Of a stretch of DNA of 64,000 bases, positions 33,032 through 43,559 are shown one piece after another. The translations under genes and the position numbers were made by a program. Each line of letters opens with the position of its first letter. Positions within the stretch are counted from its first letter, which is position 1. Under the pieces are notes generated by a model. It saw only the letters and a program-made list of their open reading frames with translations, searched no databases and was not told the DNA's origin. This DNA is from Saccharina japonica (Eukaryota; Sar; Phaeophyceae; Laminariales; Laminariaceae), in the NCBI GenBank assembly GCA_008828725.1, contig MEHQ01001173.1, forward strand, positions 343,470-407,469, written 5' to 3'.

Positions 33032-34431
33032 GGTAAATGGTCATTTGGGGGTATAAGCAAAACGCACCCGGGGAAGGTGCTCCCGCGGGCCCAAACAGGC
33101 GTCAAACGCAATTCCGAAGCCCTGGCGAGATGCCCGAAGCCCATGCCAAGCACGGACACAACGTTTGTTTCGAGCACGTTCTTGGCCCTAACGGGACAGC
33201 GGCGCATGAGGGGGCAACCAAAGCCTTCCCTTTGACCACAGTTTGGGAGGGGATGACCCCACGTATCTACTAAACGTATCTACTCCCCCCAATTGACCAC
33301 TTTTTCACACCGTTTGACCGAAATCATACACCCTTTTGACCATCTGTGACAACCTCAAAAACGACTACAGTGTACGCATCCACTTCACCGTCCAACAGCC
33401 CGAATAGACCACGGGGCGGAACATCCAGAACTTGCGAGTAGTCGGGATCCTTTGTCTCCCAAGAAATCTCGGCACAACTATACAAATCAAATATTATAGG
33501 CGACATGAAGATATCGGCTTTTCTGAGAAAACATGACGGTGATGGGAGAATCAAAACACATAGGTGTATGCTCGGCGTATGGGTCGTGGGTTGCTGGGTC
33601 CTTGGTACTTGGTGCTTGGTTGCTGGATGGTCTGTACTCAAACACACCAGACTGCCGTCGGGGATGGATACGACGGGCGGCAGGAGGAAAGCACCTCTCA
33701 AGAAGACTCACGACCGTTTGTTGCGCCGATGTTGCTCGTGTCCGAACGACCTCTCCCGTCCGACAACCAAGCACCGAGCATCCAGGACCCACAGCACCCA
33801 GCAACGAAGCACTAAGCAGCCAGCAACCCACGATCCATACGCCGAGCAAACACGTATGCGTTCTGACCCTCCCATCACCGTCATGTTTTCTCAGAAGAGC
33901 CGATATCTTCATATCGCCTATAAATTTGATTTGTATAGCTGTGCCGAGATTTCTTGGGAGACAAAGGATCCCGACTACTCGCGAGTTCTGGATGTTCCTC
34001 CCCGTGGTCTATTCGGGCTGTTGGGCGGTGAAGTGGATGCATACACTGTAGGCGTTTTTGAGACTGTCACAGTTGGTCAAAAAGGGGTATGGTTTCGGTC
34101 AAACGGTGTGAAAAAAGTGGTCAATTGGGGGGAGTAGATACATATAGTAGATACGTGGGGTTATCCCCTCCCAAGATGTGGTCAAAGGGGGGACTTCGTT
34201 TGCCCACTTATGCGCCGCTGTCCCGTTAGGGCCAAGAACGTGCTCGAAAAAAAAACAAAAGTTGTTTGCGTGCTTGGCATGGGCTTCGGGCATCTCGCCA
34301 GGGCTTCAGAATTGCGTTCGAGGGTTGTTTGGGCCCGCGGGAGCACCTTCCGCGGGCGTGTTTTGATTGTTATATATAATACCCCCAAATGACCGAAAAA
34401 CCACGGGGTATACCCCCAAATAACCATTTCC
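33032..34431. mobile_element. 1.4-kb long-TIR (foldback, MULE-like) element
   Basis: Long inverted arms run inward from 'AAATGGTCATTTGGGGGTAT' (33035) and 'ATACCCCCAAATAACCATTT' (34410-34429), through 'GGTGCTCCCGCGGGCCCAAA' and the 'TCATGTTTTCTCAGAA' block, to a centre near 33735. Candidate imperfect 9-bp flanking duplications are ATTATTTTA (33023-33031) and ATTATATTA (34433-34441), 8 of 9 matching. Length of TIR and duplication size suggest a Mutator-like origin. Open frames inside are symmetrical shadows; no transposase seen. Confidence 0.7.
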
Positions 34432-34441
34432 GATTATATTA

Positions 34442-35375
34442 TGTTTTAAGGTTTCAAGCCGCACCTGAAATCCCATGCGGAGCTGCCGCCGCGCCTCCGG
34501 CAACTACTCTGTCTGCTGTGTTTCGTCGCGTTTCTCTAAATGGTTTTCGATTTGCTGCTTCGTTTTCCCTGTTGGTCCACTTGTCTTTCGTCCTTGCTTG
34601 TTGCTTCCTCTTGTGATCATTCCCGAATTTTGCCTTGTTGATGTATGCTACGCGTTAAGTATACAAGACTTTCCTTTGGAGTGGTTGTGAGATGGGAGTT
34701 GATTCATGCACGCATACAATTTGCTTGTGGTTGGGTTTGGGCTAGTCCGCCAAACATTACAGTTGTATGAGGGATTAGTGTGGCTACATGAGTTTCAATT
34801 TTACTGTACATTAAGAGCTAGCCTATACAGCAAACCGTCCAAATGCGGGCGACGCAAGAGAAGTACGCAGTGCCTCAGCAGTAGTAGAGCAGCAACAAAT
34901 AATACAAAGCGGCAGCCTATACTGCTGTGGTGGTCCATGGACGAGTCGATAATGTGTACCACCAGTTTTTTTCATCAGATCCGAAGACAACCAAAACAAC
35001 TTTGCCCCTCGTATATAAACATAGGGGCGGTGTACGTATGATATATATGAGACTCGTACCCTGTGGAACGTACTTCGTACAGGTACGAGTACGACTTGTT
35101 TACTTTTTTTTATTATTTGACAGCGGATTTCCAGTGGATTTCCTATAAAATAATAAAAAAAAGCGTGCCTCTTGCGCAGATAGAAAGCCCAAAAACATTA
35201 GTTTTCCCCGGGCAAGTAACTACGATACAGCACTACCTGATGGCCTATGATCTGCGCAGCAGCAGCAACACAGTATGAACGCACACGAGCACGGAATACA
35301 GTAGTTCTGTCCCGGCAGCCACACCCATTCCGCCCGAACTACCGTCGCAGAGGCCGATTCACTACTGCTTGCTGA
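34442..35375. other. No feature seen
   Basis: The 111-codon frame at 34706-35041 has no recognisable domain. Otherwise empty. Confidence 0.35.
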
Positions 35376-35379
35376 GCTG

Positions 35380-35745
35380 AGGTACAGCAGTACACTATGA
35401 GCTCTGCCTGGTAGTCTGTATGATGGTGTCTCTCTCCGCGCTCACAAAATGCCGGTTATACAGCAGTACATCATGAGCTCTTATACCTGATAGTCTGCAT
35501 GCTGGTGTCTCTCCCTGGTGCTGTACAAATGCCGGCCGTTGAGCAACCACGTGGTTATAATGGTTGCGCACCAAAGCGCCCGCTGCTTATGAATGTAGCT
35601 CCCGCGCCGGCAGCCACGTTACATTGGCATGCGCTATCGCAGCAGTTGATCGTGTCCTGCTGTACATACATATGAAGATATGTATGACGATGTCTCCGTC
35701 AAAGCAGTTGGCGGCCAACCTGCTGCTGTGAAAATGCCGGACAAT
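35380..35745. repeat. Short diverged tandem repeat
   Basis: Three or four units of about 75-90 bp share 'ACAGCAGTACA', 'ATGAGCTCT', 'GGTAGTCTG', 'GGTGTCTCTC' and 'AAATGCCGG'. The last unit (about 35660-35740) is the most changed. Confidence 0.65.
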
Positions 35746-36261
35746 GCTCTGTCTGCGTTGTTGCTGACAAACTAAAGTACGGACTACTCGTAGACTATAT
35801 AAGTCGTGCTGCTGCCAGCAAAAAGGGAACTGCTAAAAGATTTTCGAAGAACAGTCCATCTAAAGTTGGGCCGTTTGTCGGGAAGGAGAGCTGTCTTACG
35901 GTCCACTCGTAACTAACGACCGACCCAGGATTACGTAAATATCATGTTATCTATATATATATTTGCGTATACGTACGATAATTGTTTTTCTCGGACATGT
36001 GACGAGATCTACGTAGACTACATAAGTCGTGCTGTTGCCAGCAAAAAGTGAACTGCTAAAAGATTTTCGAAGAACAGAGTCAGGGCGTAAAAAAAGGAGA
36101 AACGACACCACACATGTACGAGGAAGGTCAGAATGAAAAACAAACCGGATCGCTGTGATCACAGGACGAAAAGAGCAAAAACCATTCTTTTTTCGTTTTT
36201 TGTTCCCTTTTTTAACTTGGTTTTAGAGACCCCCCCTAATTGTTTTTCGCTGGTGGAGGGG

Positions 36262-36660
36262 TGGGGGGGGGGTGTACTCATGTCGTGCACTGCCGTAGTC
36301 ATATGACCATAGACCCTCGCATCCCTACAATGCCAGGACGGAGCACGTTGGGTTTTCACCAACCAGGCAGACATTGCTAGCACCAAGCGCGAAACGCCGT
36401 GGGGTATTGGGCGAGTCGCATGGAGGGTGAGCTGCATCCTGCTAAGAACCGCCTCTGAGGCGGACTTGCATATGGACGACAGCTTCAATGAGTTAATTTA
36501 ATTTCTGGTGTGGCCACTTCCGGAGACAGCAATGGGTTTTACTATGTACCTGCCTCTGGGTGCCTTACCATATACACACTACTTGATACGATCATTCCCC
36601 TTGTGCGGAGATGAGATATCAACCCCGCACAAATGATCTACTCGAACGCCAGCCTTGGGT
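36262..36660 (-). mobile_element. C-tailed SINE-like element, 5'-shortened
   Basis: Tail with a G run, central part, CCGCCTCTGAGGCGG palindrome and the 'CCCCGCACAAATGATCTACT' block are present. The copy ends near 'GGGTAACAGCCAAAAAAAAA', before the AT-rich head. Confidence 0.78.
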
Positions 36661-36689
36661 AACAGCCAAAAAAAAACAAGAAATGGTGA

Positions 36690-36790
36690 AAGAACGCCTG
36701 TTGCAAATCGTCTCGGTGACCACACAGGTCGCCATTTCCAGGAGGGTTTCGCGCTTCAGACTTCAGCTCAGGGGCCGCCAGGAAGCGAGG
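36690..36790 (+). pseudogene. Short fragment resembling sequence upstream of the gypsy RT
   Basis: The frame here contains 'VTTQVA', then Arg-rich sequence and 'LRGRQEARRSR'. The minus strand at 49145-49255, just upstream of the gypsy reverse transcriptase, reads 'VITQVA', Arg-rich sequence and 'MRGRQAARGSR'. The nucleotide sequences align too ('GGGGCCGCCAGG' shared). It is probably a relic of the same or a related retroelement caught between two SINE pieces. Confidence 0.45.
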
Positions 36791-36799
36791 AGGAGCAGG

Positions 36800-36986
36800 G
36801 GGGGGGGGGGGTACTCATGTTGTGCACGGCCGTAGTCATATGACCATAGACCCTCGCATCCCTACAATGCCGGGACGGAGCGCGTTGGGTTTTCACCAAC
36901 CAGGCAGACATTGCTTGCACCAAGCGCGAAACGCCGTGGGGTATTGGGCGAGTCGCATGGAGGGTGAGCTGCATCCTGCTAAGAAC
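36800..36986 (-). mobile_element. C-tailed SINE-like element, 3' fragment
   Basis: A 14-base G run and the 3' 170 bp of the family, stopping at 'CATCCTGCTAAGAACC', the point where the inverted CCGCCTC palindrome would begin. The break at the palindrome may mark a reverse-transcription stop. Confidence 0.78.
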
Positions 36987-37231
36987 CTGGGATCACAACG
37001 GTCTGGTTTTTCCCTCCAATATAGGGGGGGGGGGTGGTGGGGTGTCTGGGATTCAGATCCACGCATACCTTGGAACAGTCCATCTAAAGTTGGGCCGTTT
37101 GTCACGAAGGAGAGCTGTCTTACGGTCCACTCGTAACTAACGACCGACCCAGGATTACGTAAATATCATGTTATCTATATATATTTGCGTATACGTACGA
37201 TTATTTTTTCTCGGACATGCGACGAGCTCTC

Positions 37232-39197
37232 GTTTTTCTGATGATGCCTTCGGGTAGTTGCGAACTCGTACGACACGTCAGTGCTCAACACGCAATATGA
37301 ATGGCGTTTTATGTAAGAAACGTTTCTCGTCTTTGTTCACCAGTCGAAGGCTGGAGACTCTAAGTTCATAAATCAGATCGTGACCCCATCGGCCTACACT
37401 AAAAGTACCCTCTATGCCAAGTAGTGTAAATCCCTATGAATAGGGTGTACCCATGCATGTACACTGAAACTAGCGAAAGTTACACGCGCTAGGCGACACT
37501 AACAGCAGCATAAAAAACAACACCCCGCACAACACATCTCGAGCCAGGCGTGACCCCGTTCAAATCTGATAGAATCGGCGGGCGTTTTCTTTGGCGATGG
37601 GGTCGCGAGCAGGGGAAACTAAGACAAGCTGATCATCTGACAGATGTGGGCGATTTTTTGTTTCTCGTTTTGGTCAGCAGCTGTAGACAGCAGTATAGAG
37701 TCAATCAAATATATCAGCAGACAGCACCTTTGACAGACAGCGACTTTTCCTTGGCATGCCTTGCCTGACACCAGGCGACTAGGGATTAGTTTGGAACTCG
37801 GCACTAAACGCTTGACAGCGCACGGGTTCGAAGCTAGAGAGCGCCCACTTCACCCGGTGTGGGCCAACGAGCTCCACGAGGCACCGCACATATCACGAAC
37901 GGCAGCCGACCGGGCTGTCATAAACACAGGAGGAAGGAACCTTGGTGGGGACGGAGTCGATAGTGAGATGGTCAAGAGACGCGCGGTGGACGTAGATAGA
38001 TTGCTTCCATATATATACCAGGTGATCCCAGGTATTTGGGACCAACTACTCGGAATTAGTGTGGGATAATGCTTTCAGTTCTGAACAAAAACGAGTATGA
38101 TAATATACGTACGTAGTGCAGCAGTCAAATGAGTCAGGAGATGGCACTTTCACCCCTTGACTGACGGCAATTTCCTATTTGTGTTCCTTGGCTGACGCTG
38201 AGCTTCACCTTTGACCGAGACGCTCACAAGCGCGTGTCGAGGAGTGCAGGATAAACTGCAGGCCTGCTTGTTGGTGTTTGGCGCTTACTGATTCTCCAGC
38301 TTGCTGGTTCTACGCGGCCTCGAGTGTCGGCTGGCGGTCGCTGGCGAATAGCACACAAGACACAGGCAGAGCACCAGTACAGACACCTAAGGCCATTCCC
38401 ACGCTGCTTATTATCATGCGTAAACAAAGCAGCAGTAGAACAGGACACCTACATTACGTATACAGCAGCAGAACGGAAAAGCTTGCCGAGGCCGGGTTTC
38501 GTATTGGAGAGAGGGTCATTTCAACACTACGAGTGCTACTTCTATTTCTACTACTACAGGGGTCCGCATCTGAGATAGACCTGTTGTTTTTTTATTCTGC
38601 CGATACCTTTACTGAAAGAACGAAGGCAACAAATCACACGCCGTTTGTGTCCAACGGTGCCGTGAGTAAAAATGAAAATTCGCGTTTGCGTCTTTTTTTC
38701 GTGTCTTTTTTGTTTAGTATTCACCTTCGAAGGCAGATTTCGTATGGGATTCCACTTGGCCTATTTTCAATGCACTTATTTTCCGAAGGCTATGAAAATC
38801 ACATTCTAGACAAGATATTCAAAATGTGATCACGGAGAATAGTGGTGATAGGCTACGATACGATCATCATGCAACTTGTTTTGGTGAAAAATATTCATTT
38901 TTGATGGCGCTGAAAAAATTCCGTTTCTGGGTTTTTCCTTACTGCAGTTGGGAACATAGTGGACCAACTGTGAGTCACCACAGGTTGTTGCTACATTGTC
39001 AGTTGGCGGTATCTGTCATGCAAGGTCGTGCATGATCAGAAGATGTTCCTCCATTATCGTGGATATTGGATCTTGTACGTACTAAAAGTGGTCATAGGTC
39101 TCCGTAGATCTGACGGTAGTTGAGGCGGGGAATTACAAGGGCCGGTCACCAAATAATTACTTGTGACAGCTGTCGTGACTCTTGATATGAGACGAGC
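37232..39197. other. No gene supported; scattered short repeats
   Basis: A 'CTTGACAGCGCA' / 'TTTGACAGACAGCGACTTT' motif set (37715-37830, 38120-38220) recurs upstream of the ankyrin gene at 58.6-58.8 kb. A block 'ACTCGGAATTAGTGTGG' near 38050 recurs near 47540 and, more diverged, 61040. The 183-codon frame at 38278-38829 has no recognisable domain. Confidence 0.4.
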
Positions 39198-39352
39198 TTG
39201 TGCTTTGCCTCATGTCACTTCTGCTTGGCTTGCCGTGCCGAGCATCACCGATACCTGGCGTGTACTACACGCTACAAAGCCAAGAAAGAGAAGCTTGCTG
39301 CAGACACAGCAAGTCGAACCCGGGACACAAAAGTCCCATACAACTTTGATCT

Positions 39353-40025
39353 TCATACGAGGGGTACATCCATTTTCTTTGCGTATGTTGCTGATGATAA
39401 GATTAAGATTATGAACGAGCCACAAAGTGGTACGATGAAGCAAAACCTCTCTAAACTGATAAACCTGCCCCAAGTCGCCCCGACCGTGTCTCTCGTGTGC
39501 GGTGCTCCCAAACCGGCGAACCCCGGGTGTGAGGGCTCCCCACTCCCCACCCAAACGGAATGTCCCTTGGTTCGCGAAATGAACACAGTGCGACGGGCTA
39601 CGTATCTCCTCTGGGTTCTCAATCCCAAAGTCGATGGCTCACCTTCTTCCTGTTTTCCGTGTTGGTTGGCGAGGTCCTCCCTGTGCTGCTCTGGGTCCCC
39701 GGCCGTACTCGGAGCTGACATGCCCCCGGTGCCCGCGGACGACGCGGCAAAGCGCCCTTCCAACTCTATCGCCCGCTTGGCTCCTCGTGGACTGGTCGCC
39801 TCCATCGTGTTGTGTGGGCTCGGCCCAAAATCTCCCGACGTCGGGGCGCGAAAGGGTGGAATCGCGCTCGCCAACAGAAGAAGCCTCTGCTTGTCGCTGG
39901 TCATCCGCATGCCGTTATGACCGCTGTACGTACGTCCAGTTGTATCGGGTCGTTGCTGGTAAGACGGCGCTCATGGCCCGTTCCTCCTCCCCGTCCGCTC
40001 CGCCCGACGCTCCCTGCGGCTTCAT
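39353..40025 (-). CDS. Hypothetical open frame(s), weak coding support
   Basis: A 185-codon frame (39910-39353) has a Gly/Ala/Pro/Glu-rich N-terminal half and a hydrophobic stretch near the C-terminus ('FCFIVPLCGSFIILILS'), possibly a membrane segment. Just upstream, an ATG at 40025 opens a short 'MKPQGASGGADGEEE' frame that stops about 36 codons on; a short intron or frameshift could link them. A 240-codon frame lies on the opposite strand (39198-39920). I do not recognise a family and cannot tell which strand, if either, is coding. Confidence 0.2.
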
Positions 40026-40140
40026 CGCAGCAGTGCTGGCCAAGTGCTGGCTGTGTCTATTGTTGTGCAGAGGCTCTGGCAGCGAACTCTCGCCTTCACA
40101 ATAAATCTACGTAGTAGATCTATGAGATACTCTGCAAGAG

Positions 40141-40456
40141 GGCGTGCGTTATGTGCAGGTTGCATCTGCAAACGTTTTTGTGCAGGCTGTGTGTGGCCAA
40201 TTTCATCCTTGCCCGTCGACCCAGACCAAGCCAACCCCAGACACACCCCTAACCCTATAGCCCTAACCCTAACCCGAACCCGAACCCGAACCCCTTGGGG
40301 AGCACGAGGTCGGCAGGGGCAGCCACGCGGCTCCGCCACGTGTTTTGATGGCGTTTTTCCCGAAAAAAACATGCGGCCCAAAAGGCCAGCCTCACACATT
40401 AAAACCAGCATCCTGCACAAAACCTTTTGCAGATGCAACCTGCACACAGTACGCCT
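40141..40456. repeat. Foldback enclosing a telomere-like tract
   Basis: Arms of 55-70 bp ('GTGCAGGTTGCATCTGCAAA' at 40153 and its complement ending at 40444, with GGCCAGCCTCACACA pairing further in) enclose about 185 bp. The telomere-like repeat lies in the loop. The arms differ by several substitutions. Confidence 0.7.
40246..40293. repeat. Interstitial telomere-like repeat
   Basis: Reads CCCCTAACCCTATAGCCCTA, ACCCTAACCC and then three GAACCC units. The strand complement is TTAGGG-like, the commonest eukaryotic telomere motif, degenerating to GGGTTC. About seven units, so far too short for a chromosome end. Confidence 0.75.
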
Positions 40457-40825
40457 CGTGCAAGAGTCGTGCACGTACAAGTTCTCCTATGTCAAACTAC
40501 CCGCGTTCTCCACTAGAGTTAGTTGTACAGTAGATCGTCAACCTACAGGTCTACGACTTATTATTTAGGCACAGCAAGGAAAGAAGATTATTCGTACTCG
40601 TTATTTAGGCTCGGCAATGAAAGATTCTTCGTACTCGTATATACGTACTCGTACTCAACTACAGCAGTAGCCCTCAACTACTAAAATCTCTGTCCAATCA
40701 CATACTTATGCCAGCTCTACCTCAGTATTATTGTTTGTCTATCAACAGTCTTATCACGCTCTGTGCGTTAGCTCCTCTTACCACACAGCAGTAGCTAGCA
40801 GTCAGTCTCCCAGCAGGATAGCCCG

Positions 40826-42480
40826 CCGGTGTTGCAGTGCCCACAAAAACAAAACAAAAAACTCTTGACACAGGGACACTGGAACCACACCTGCCCAGAT
40901 TGTTTTTTCCGGTAGGAAATTCCGTATTTCTGCTCTTCTTCTAGCTCCGAACTTTCCCATTAATCCAATATTTGGCAATGCAGGTATGAGCTCCTTGGTG
41001 CACTCCAGTGAGAGTGTGTCAAAGCGACAGCAGTTTCCGCGCCCTCCTTCGATGCGGATCTCGTCGCTGAAATTTGAAAATGTGGTTCCAGGCGCGTGAA
41101 TTTGTGGATGCTAGTACTACTCCAAGTAACTTTTTTTTCCTGCTAGAACGAGCTCGTGCTCGTTCTACAGCAGAAAAAAAAATGCAAAAAATATCTCGTG
41201 CTCATTCTACAGCAGAAAATAAAATACTTGAAGACAGTACGAGAAACCACATATTCAAGCGACTGGAACCACAATATGTTTTTCAAACTTTAACGACGAG
41301 GTCCGCATCGAAGGAGGTCACGAAATAAGCTGCCGCTTTGGCACGCTAACGGAAGTGTACCAAGGAGCTTATATCTGCCTTGCCAAGTTATGTATTATTG
41401 GGAAAGTTCGGAGCTGGGCAAGGGCGCAAAATTTTGTTTTCCCGAGACCCACACTCAATTTTTGTATTTCGGGGCTGCTGAGGGGGGGGGGGGTCACTTT
41501 CACTAAATCCTATATATAAGCCACGACTCAACACTAATTATTGTACGCAACAAGCGACTTGATTTTAGGCTGGGGACTGGGGACGAAACTATTATACTTG
41601 ACTTGACTGGGCATATAGAGTCACTTCATCATTCGAAGCGGCAAGTCTTCTTGTCTGTTTTTGAGTTTTGAGTACTCTGTGTAGGCGAACAAAAAAAACT
41701 GCCTTGCCTGATCCATTTGTCTGATGCAACCTGATACAAATCTAGCAGTCCATACAGGCTTGTATATAACGTAGTAAGGTGATGCAGGTGGCTCGATCGA
41801 GCTCAGTGCACCTCTACGAGCCTCTGTCTTGGAAACTAGAGGAGCTGCGGTACGTTCGAACCTAAACGCGGCGGCGAGACTGTTTATTGAACCCGTCGAA
41901 AACGCGGCGGAAATGGGCGTGATGCACAACGCACGACGAGCGCCTCCCACCTTTCGAACAACCGGGCGCACACACGCACACAGACACCCCCGTCTCGGTT
42001 GGGCCCGCCCCCGAAACATCCCCATTCAAGAGGGGAGGATCCCGGCGCAAGAGTTGTTGGCGCCACTATGAAATGTGGTATACATTTAGGCTGCAATGAA
42101 CGACCGTCAAGTATACCAATGACCGAACGACTTTTCCATGAAACAAACACAAACAACACACGTACGGCCCAGGCGTATCGTTTCGACAACGCGTCTTGCT
42201 AACCAACTGATCTAAATACGGCTTCGAAATGAGTGGTTAGTACTCATTTCGACGTCAATATGGCTTCAATATGAGTGTTAATTTGAGCAAAACAAAATTG
42301 CATTTAGGGTCGGCTGGGGGTAGTGCGGGTCTCGGGAAAAACAAATTGTGCGCCCTTGAGCCAGGAGGGCAGAATTACTAAAAGTCCTACAGGAAAAACA
42401 ACTGCGGTAGATGTGCTTCCAGTCTCTCTTTGTCAAGAGATTTGATCAAATCATTTTTTTGTGGGCACTGCAACACAGGT
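40826..42480. mobile_element. 1.65-kb element with long terminal inverted repeats
   Basis: Both ends carry 'GTGTTGCAGTGCCCACAAAA' facing inward (40829 and, as complement, to 42477), and similarity continues for about 110 bp through CTCTTGACA and CACTGGAA blocks. A second, inner inverted pair ('AGCTCCGAACTTTCCCA', about 40945, against 41400) lies inside. No transposase frame and no clean target duplication are visible, so this is a non-autonomous DNA element of unknown superfamily. Confidence 0.65.
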
Positions 42481-42615
42481 GAGCCTAGTCCCTACTCTGT
42501 AACGCCTCGAAATACTCCTGAAACCCAATATCACCACTGTCGCCATGTTTAAAGGCGTGCGGTGGAACAATGACAACTCGCACGTGATATTGCTCGTCAG
42601 CAATTCTACGGTTCA

Positions 42616-42866
42616 GGGCCCGTTTTAACGAAGAAGAAAAAAAATCAATTTGGAAAAAAAAATATTCAAATCCGCTTTTCATTGGTCAACACACGCACCA
42701 GCACCAAAGATTAGGATATTTCATTGGTCAACACACGCACCAGCACCAAAGATTAGGATATTGGGGCATAATATTTGGTGCTGGTGCGTGTGTTGACCAA
42801 TGAAAAACGAATTTGAATTTAATTTTTTCCAAATTGAATTTATTTTATACTCGTTAATTCGGGCCC
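42616..42866. mobile_element. PIF/Harbinger-like MITE (MITE-B), copy 1
   Basis: Inverted ends GGGCCCGTTTTAACGA and its complement, AT-rich subterminal arms, and an inner inverted pair around 'CATTGGTCAACACACGCACC'. A 42-bp inner block is duplicated in tandem (from about 42678 and 42720). Right flank TAA, left flank TCA. The second copy at 51090 has a perfect TAA duplication, supporting the TWA target preference of PIF/Harbinger elements. Confidence 0.85.
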
Positions 42867-43007
42867 TAACGTGCCAATTTTGACTCATAACTCCGAAAAA
42901 AAAAGCATCTGAAAGTTAGACTGAAAATACATCGTCGAACAAAATAAGTTTTGTATGTACTCTTAACTCTTCTTCTAATTTTCTCAACAGGAAAACCACT
43001 ACGTATC

Positions 43008-43515
43008 GACCTCCCTTGGTTCATGTACCGACTGTTTCGTCCATACTGTGCAGTTAGTTGGAAAGTTCCTCCCTTCCCAAATATAGTACTAACCTCCGAC
43101 GCATGCTATGGTAGAGGTGCACCATATTTTTTCTGAGCTCCTCACTTAAGGAGCGTCATACCCCACCGAAAAAATGATTTTGGAGGAAAATAAAAGTGCT
43201 ATCGGATGAAAAATATTATTACCGAAGTATACTCTGAAACATTATTAATCACAAAAATGAAAGTCCGACGAATTTGGGTTAAGGAGCCCGATCGTTCATA
43301 AAACGATCCAGCCAAAAAGTGCTACCTCTACCGTAGCACGCGTCCTCCCTTAATTCCTGTGCCGACTGTTACATATTTACTGTAGTTGTTGAAACCTTCC
43401 TCCCTTCCCAATAAAGTATCAACCTCCTTGGTTCCATGTTTGTGCCAACTGTTACGTCTTTACTGTAGTTGGAACCTTTTCCTCCCTCCCCAATACAGTA
43501 TCAACCTCCCGTCTG
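43008..43515. repeat. 88-bp tandem repeat interrupted by MITE-A
   Basis: Units 'CAACCTCC(C)TTGGTTC...', 'TGCCAACTGTTACGTCTTTA', 'CTGTAGTTGGAA' and 'CCTCCCTTCCCAATA' occur three times (about 43008-43097, 43345-43427, 43428-43512). The MITE splits the first from the second. It lies just beyond the 3' end of the gypsy coding region and may belong to that element. Confidence 0.75.
43098..43344. mobile_element. MITE-A, intact copy with 4-bp duplication
   Basis: Inverted ends GACGCATGCTATGGTAGAGG and the complement of GACGCGTGCTACGGTAGAGG. Flanked by CTCC at 43094-43097 and 43345-43348. Comparison with the sister tandem units confirms the empty site. 247 bp, non-coding, internal motif 'TGATTTTGGAGGAAAA'. 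Confidence 0.88.
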
Positions 43516-43559
43516 CGTCCTATCTACAGCGATGGCGTGTAGTTCTTGACGCTTCTGGT

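Larger units (their letters stand above)
36078..37073. mobile_element. 996-bp composite insertion with 5-bp target duplication
   Basis: The insert is flanked by AACAG at 36073-36077 and 37074-37078; the uninterrupted A-B junction at 35852 carries the motif once. It contains two minus-strand C-tailed SINE pieces, a short pol-like fragment and G-rich sequence, and neither end looks like a TIR or LTR. It may be a LINE-mobilised chimera or serial insertions. Confidence 0.6.
35791..37231. repeat. A-B-A-B tandem split by an insertion
   Basis: Unit A (about 62 bp, from 'GTAGACTATATAAGTCGTGC' at 35791, again at 36013) and unit B (about 158 bp, from 'TCCATCTAAAGTTGGGCCGT', near 35855 and again at 37079) occur in the order A, B, A, then 996 bp of foreign sequence, then B. 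The first A-B junction shows the undisturbed target sequence. Confidence 0.82.

Noticed and set aside
33505..34137. 210-codon frame inside the long-TIR element
   Set aside because: The same peptide start occurs on the other strand from the other arm; no transposase motif.
36816..36916. Resemblance of the C-tailed SINE, read antisense (GCACGGCCGTAG...CGCATCCC...TTGGGT...ACCA), to 5S rRNA
   Set aside because: The similar stretch falls mostly in the 3' tail, which aligns far better with the LINE tail on the other strand. A 20-nt region essential to 5S rRNA is missing. A covariance search (Rfam 5S model) scoring above its gathering threshold would reopen this.
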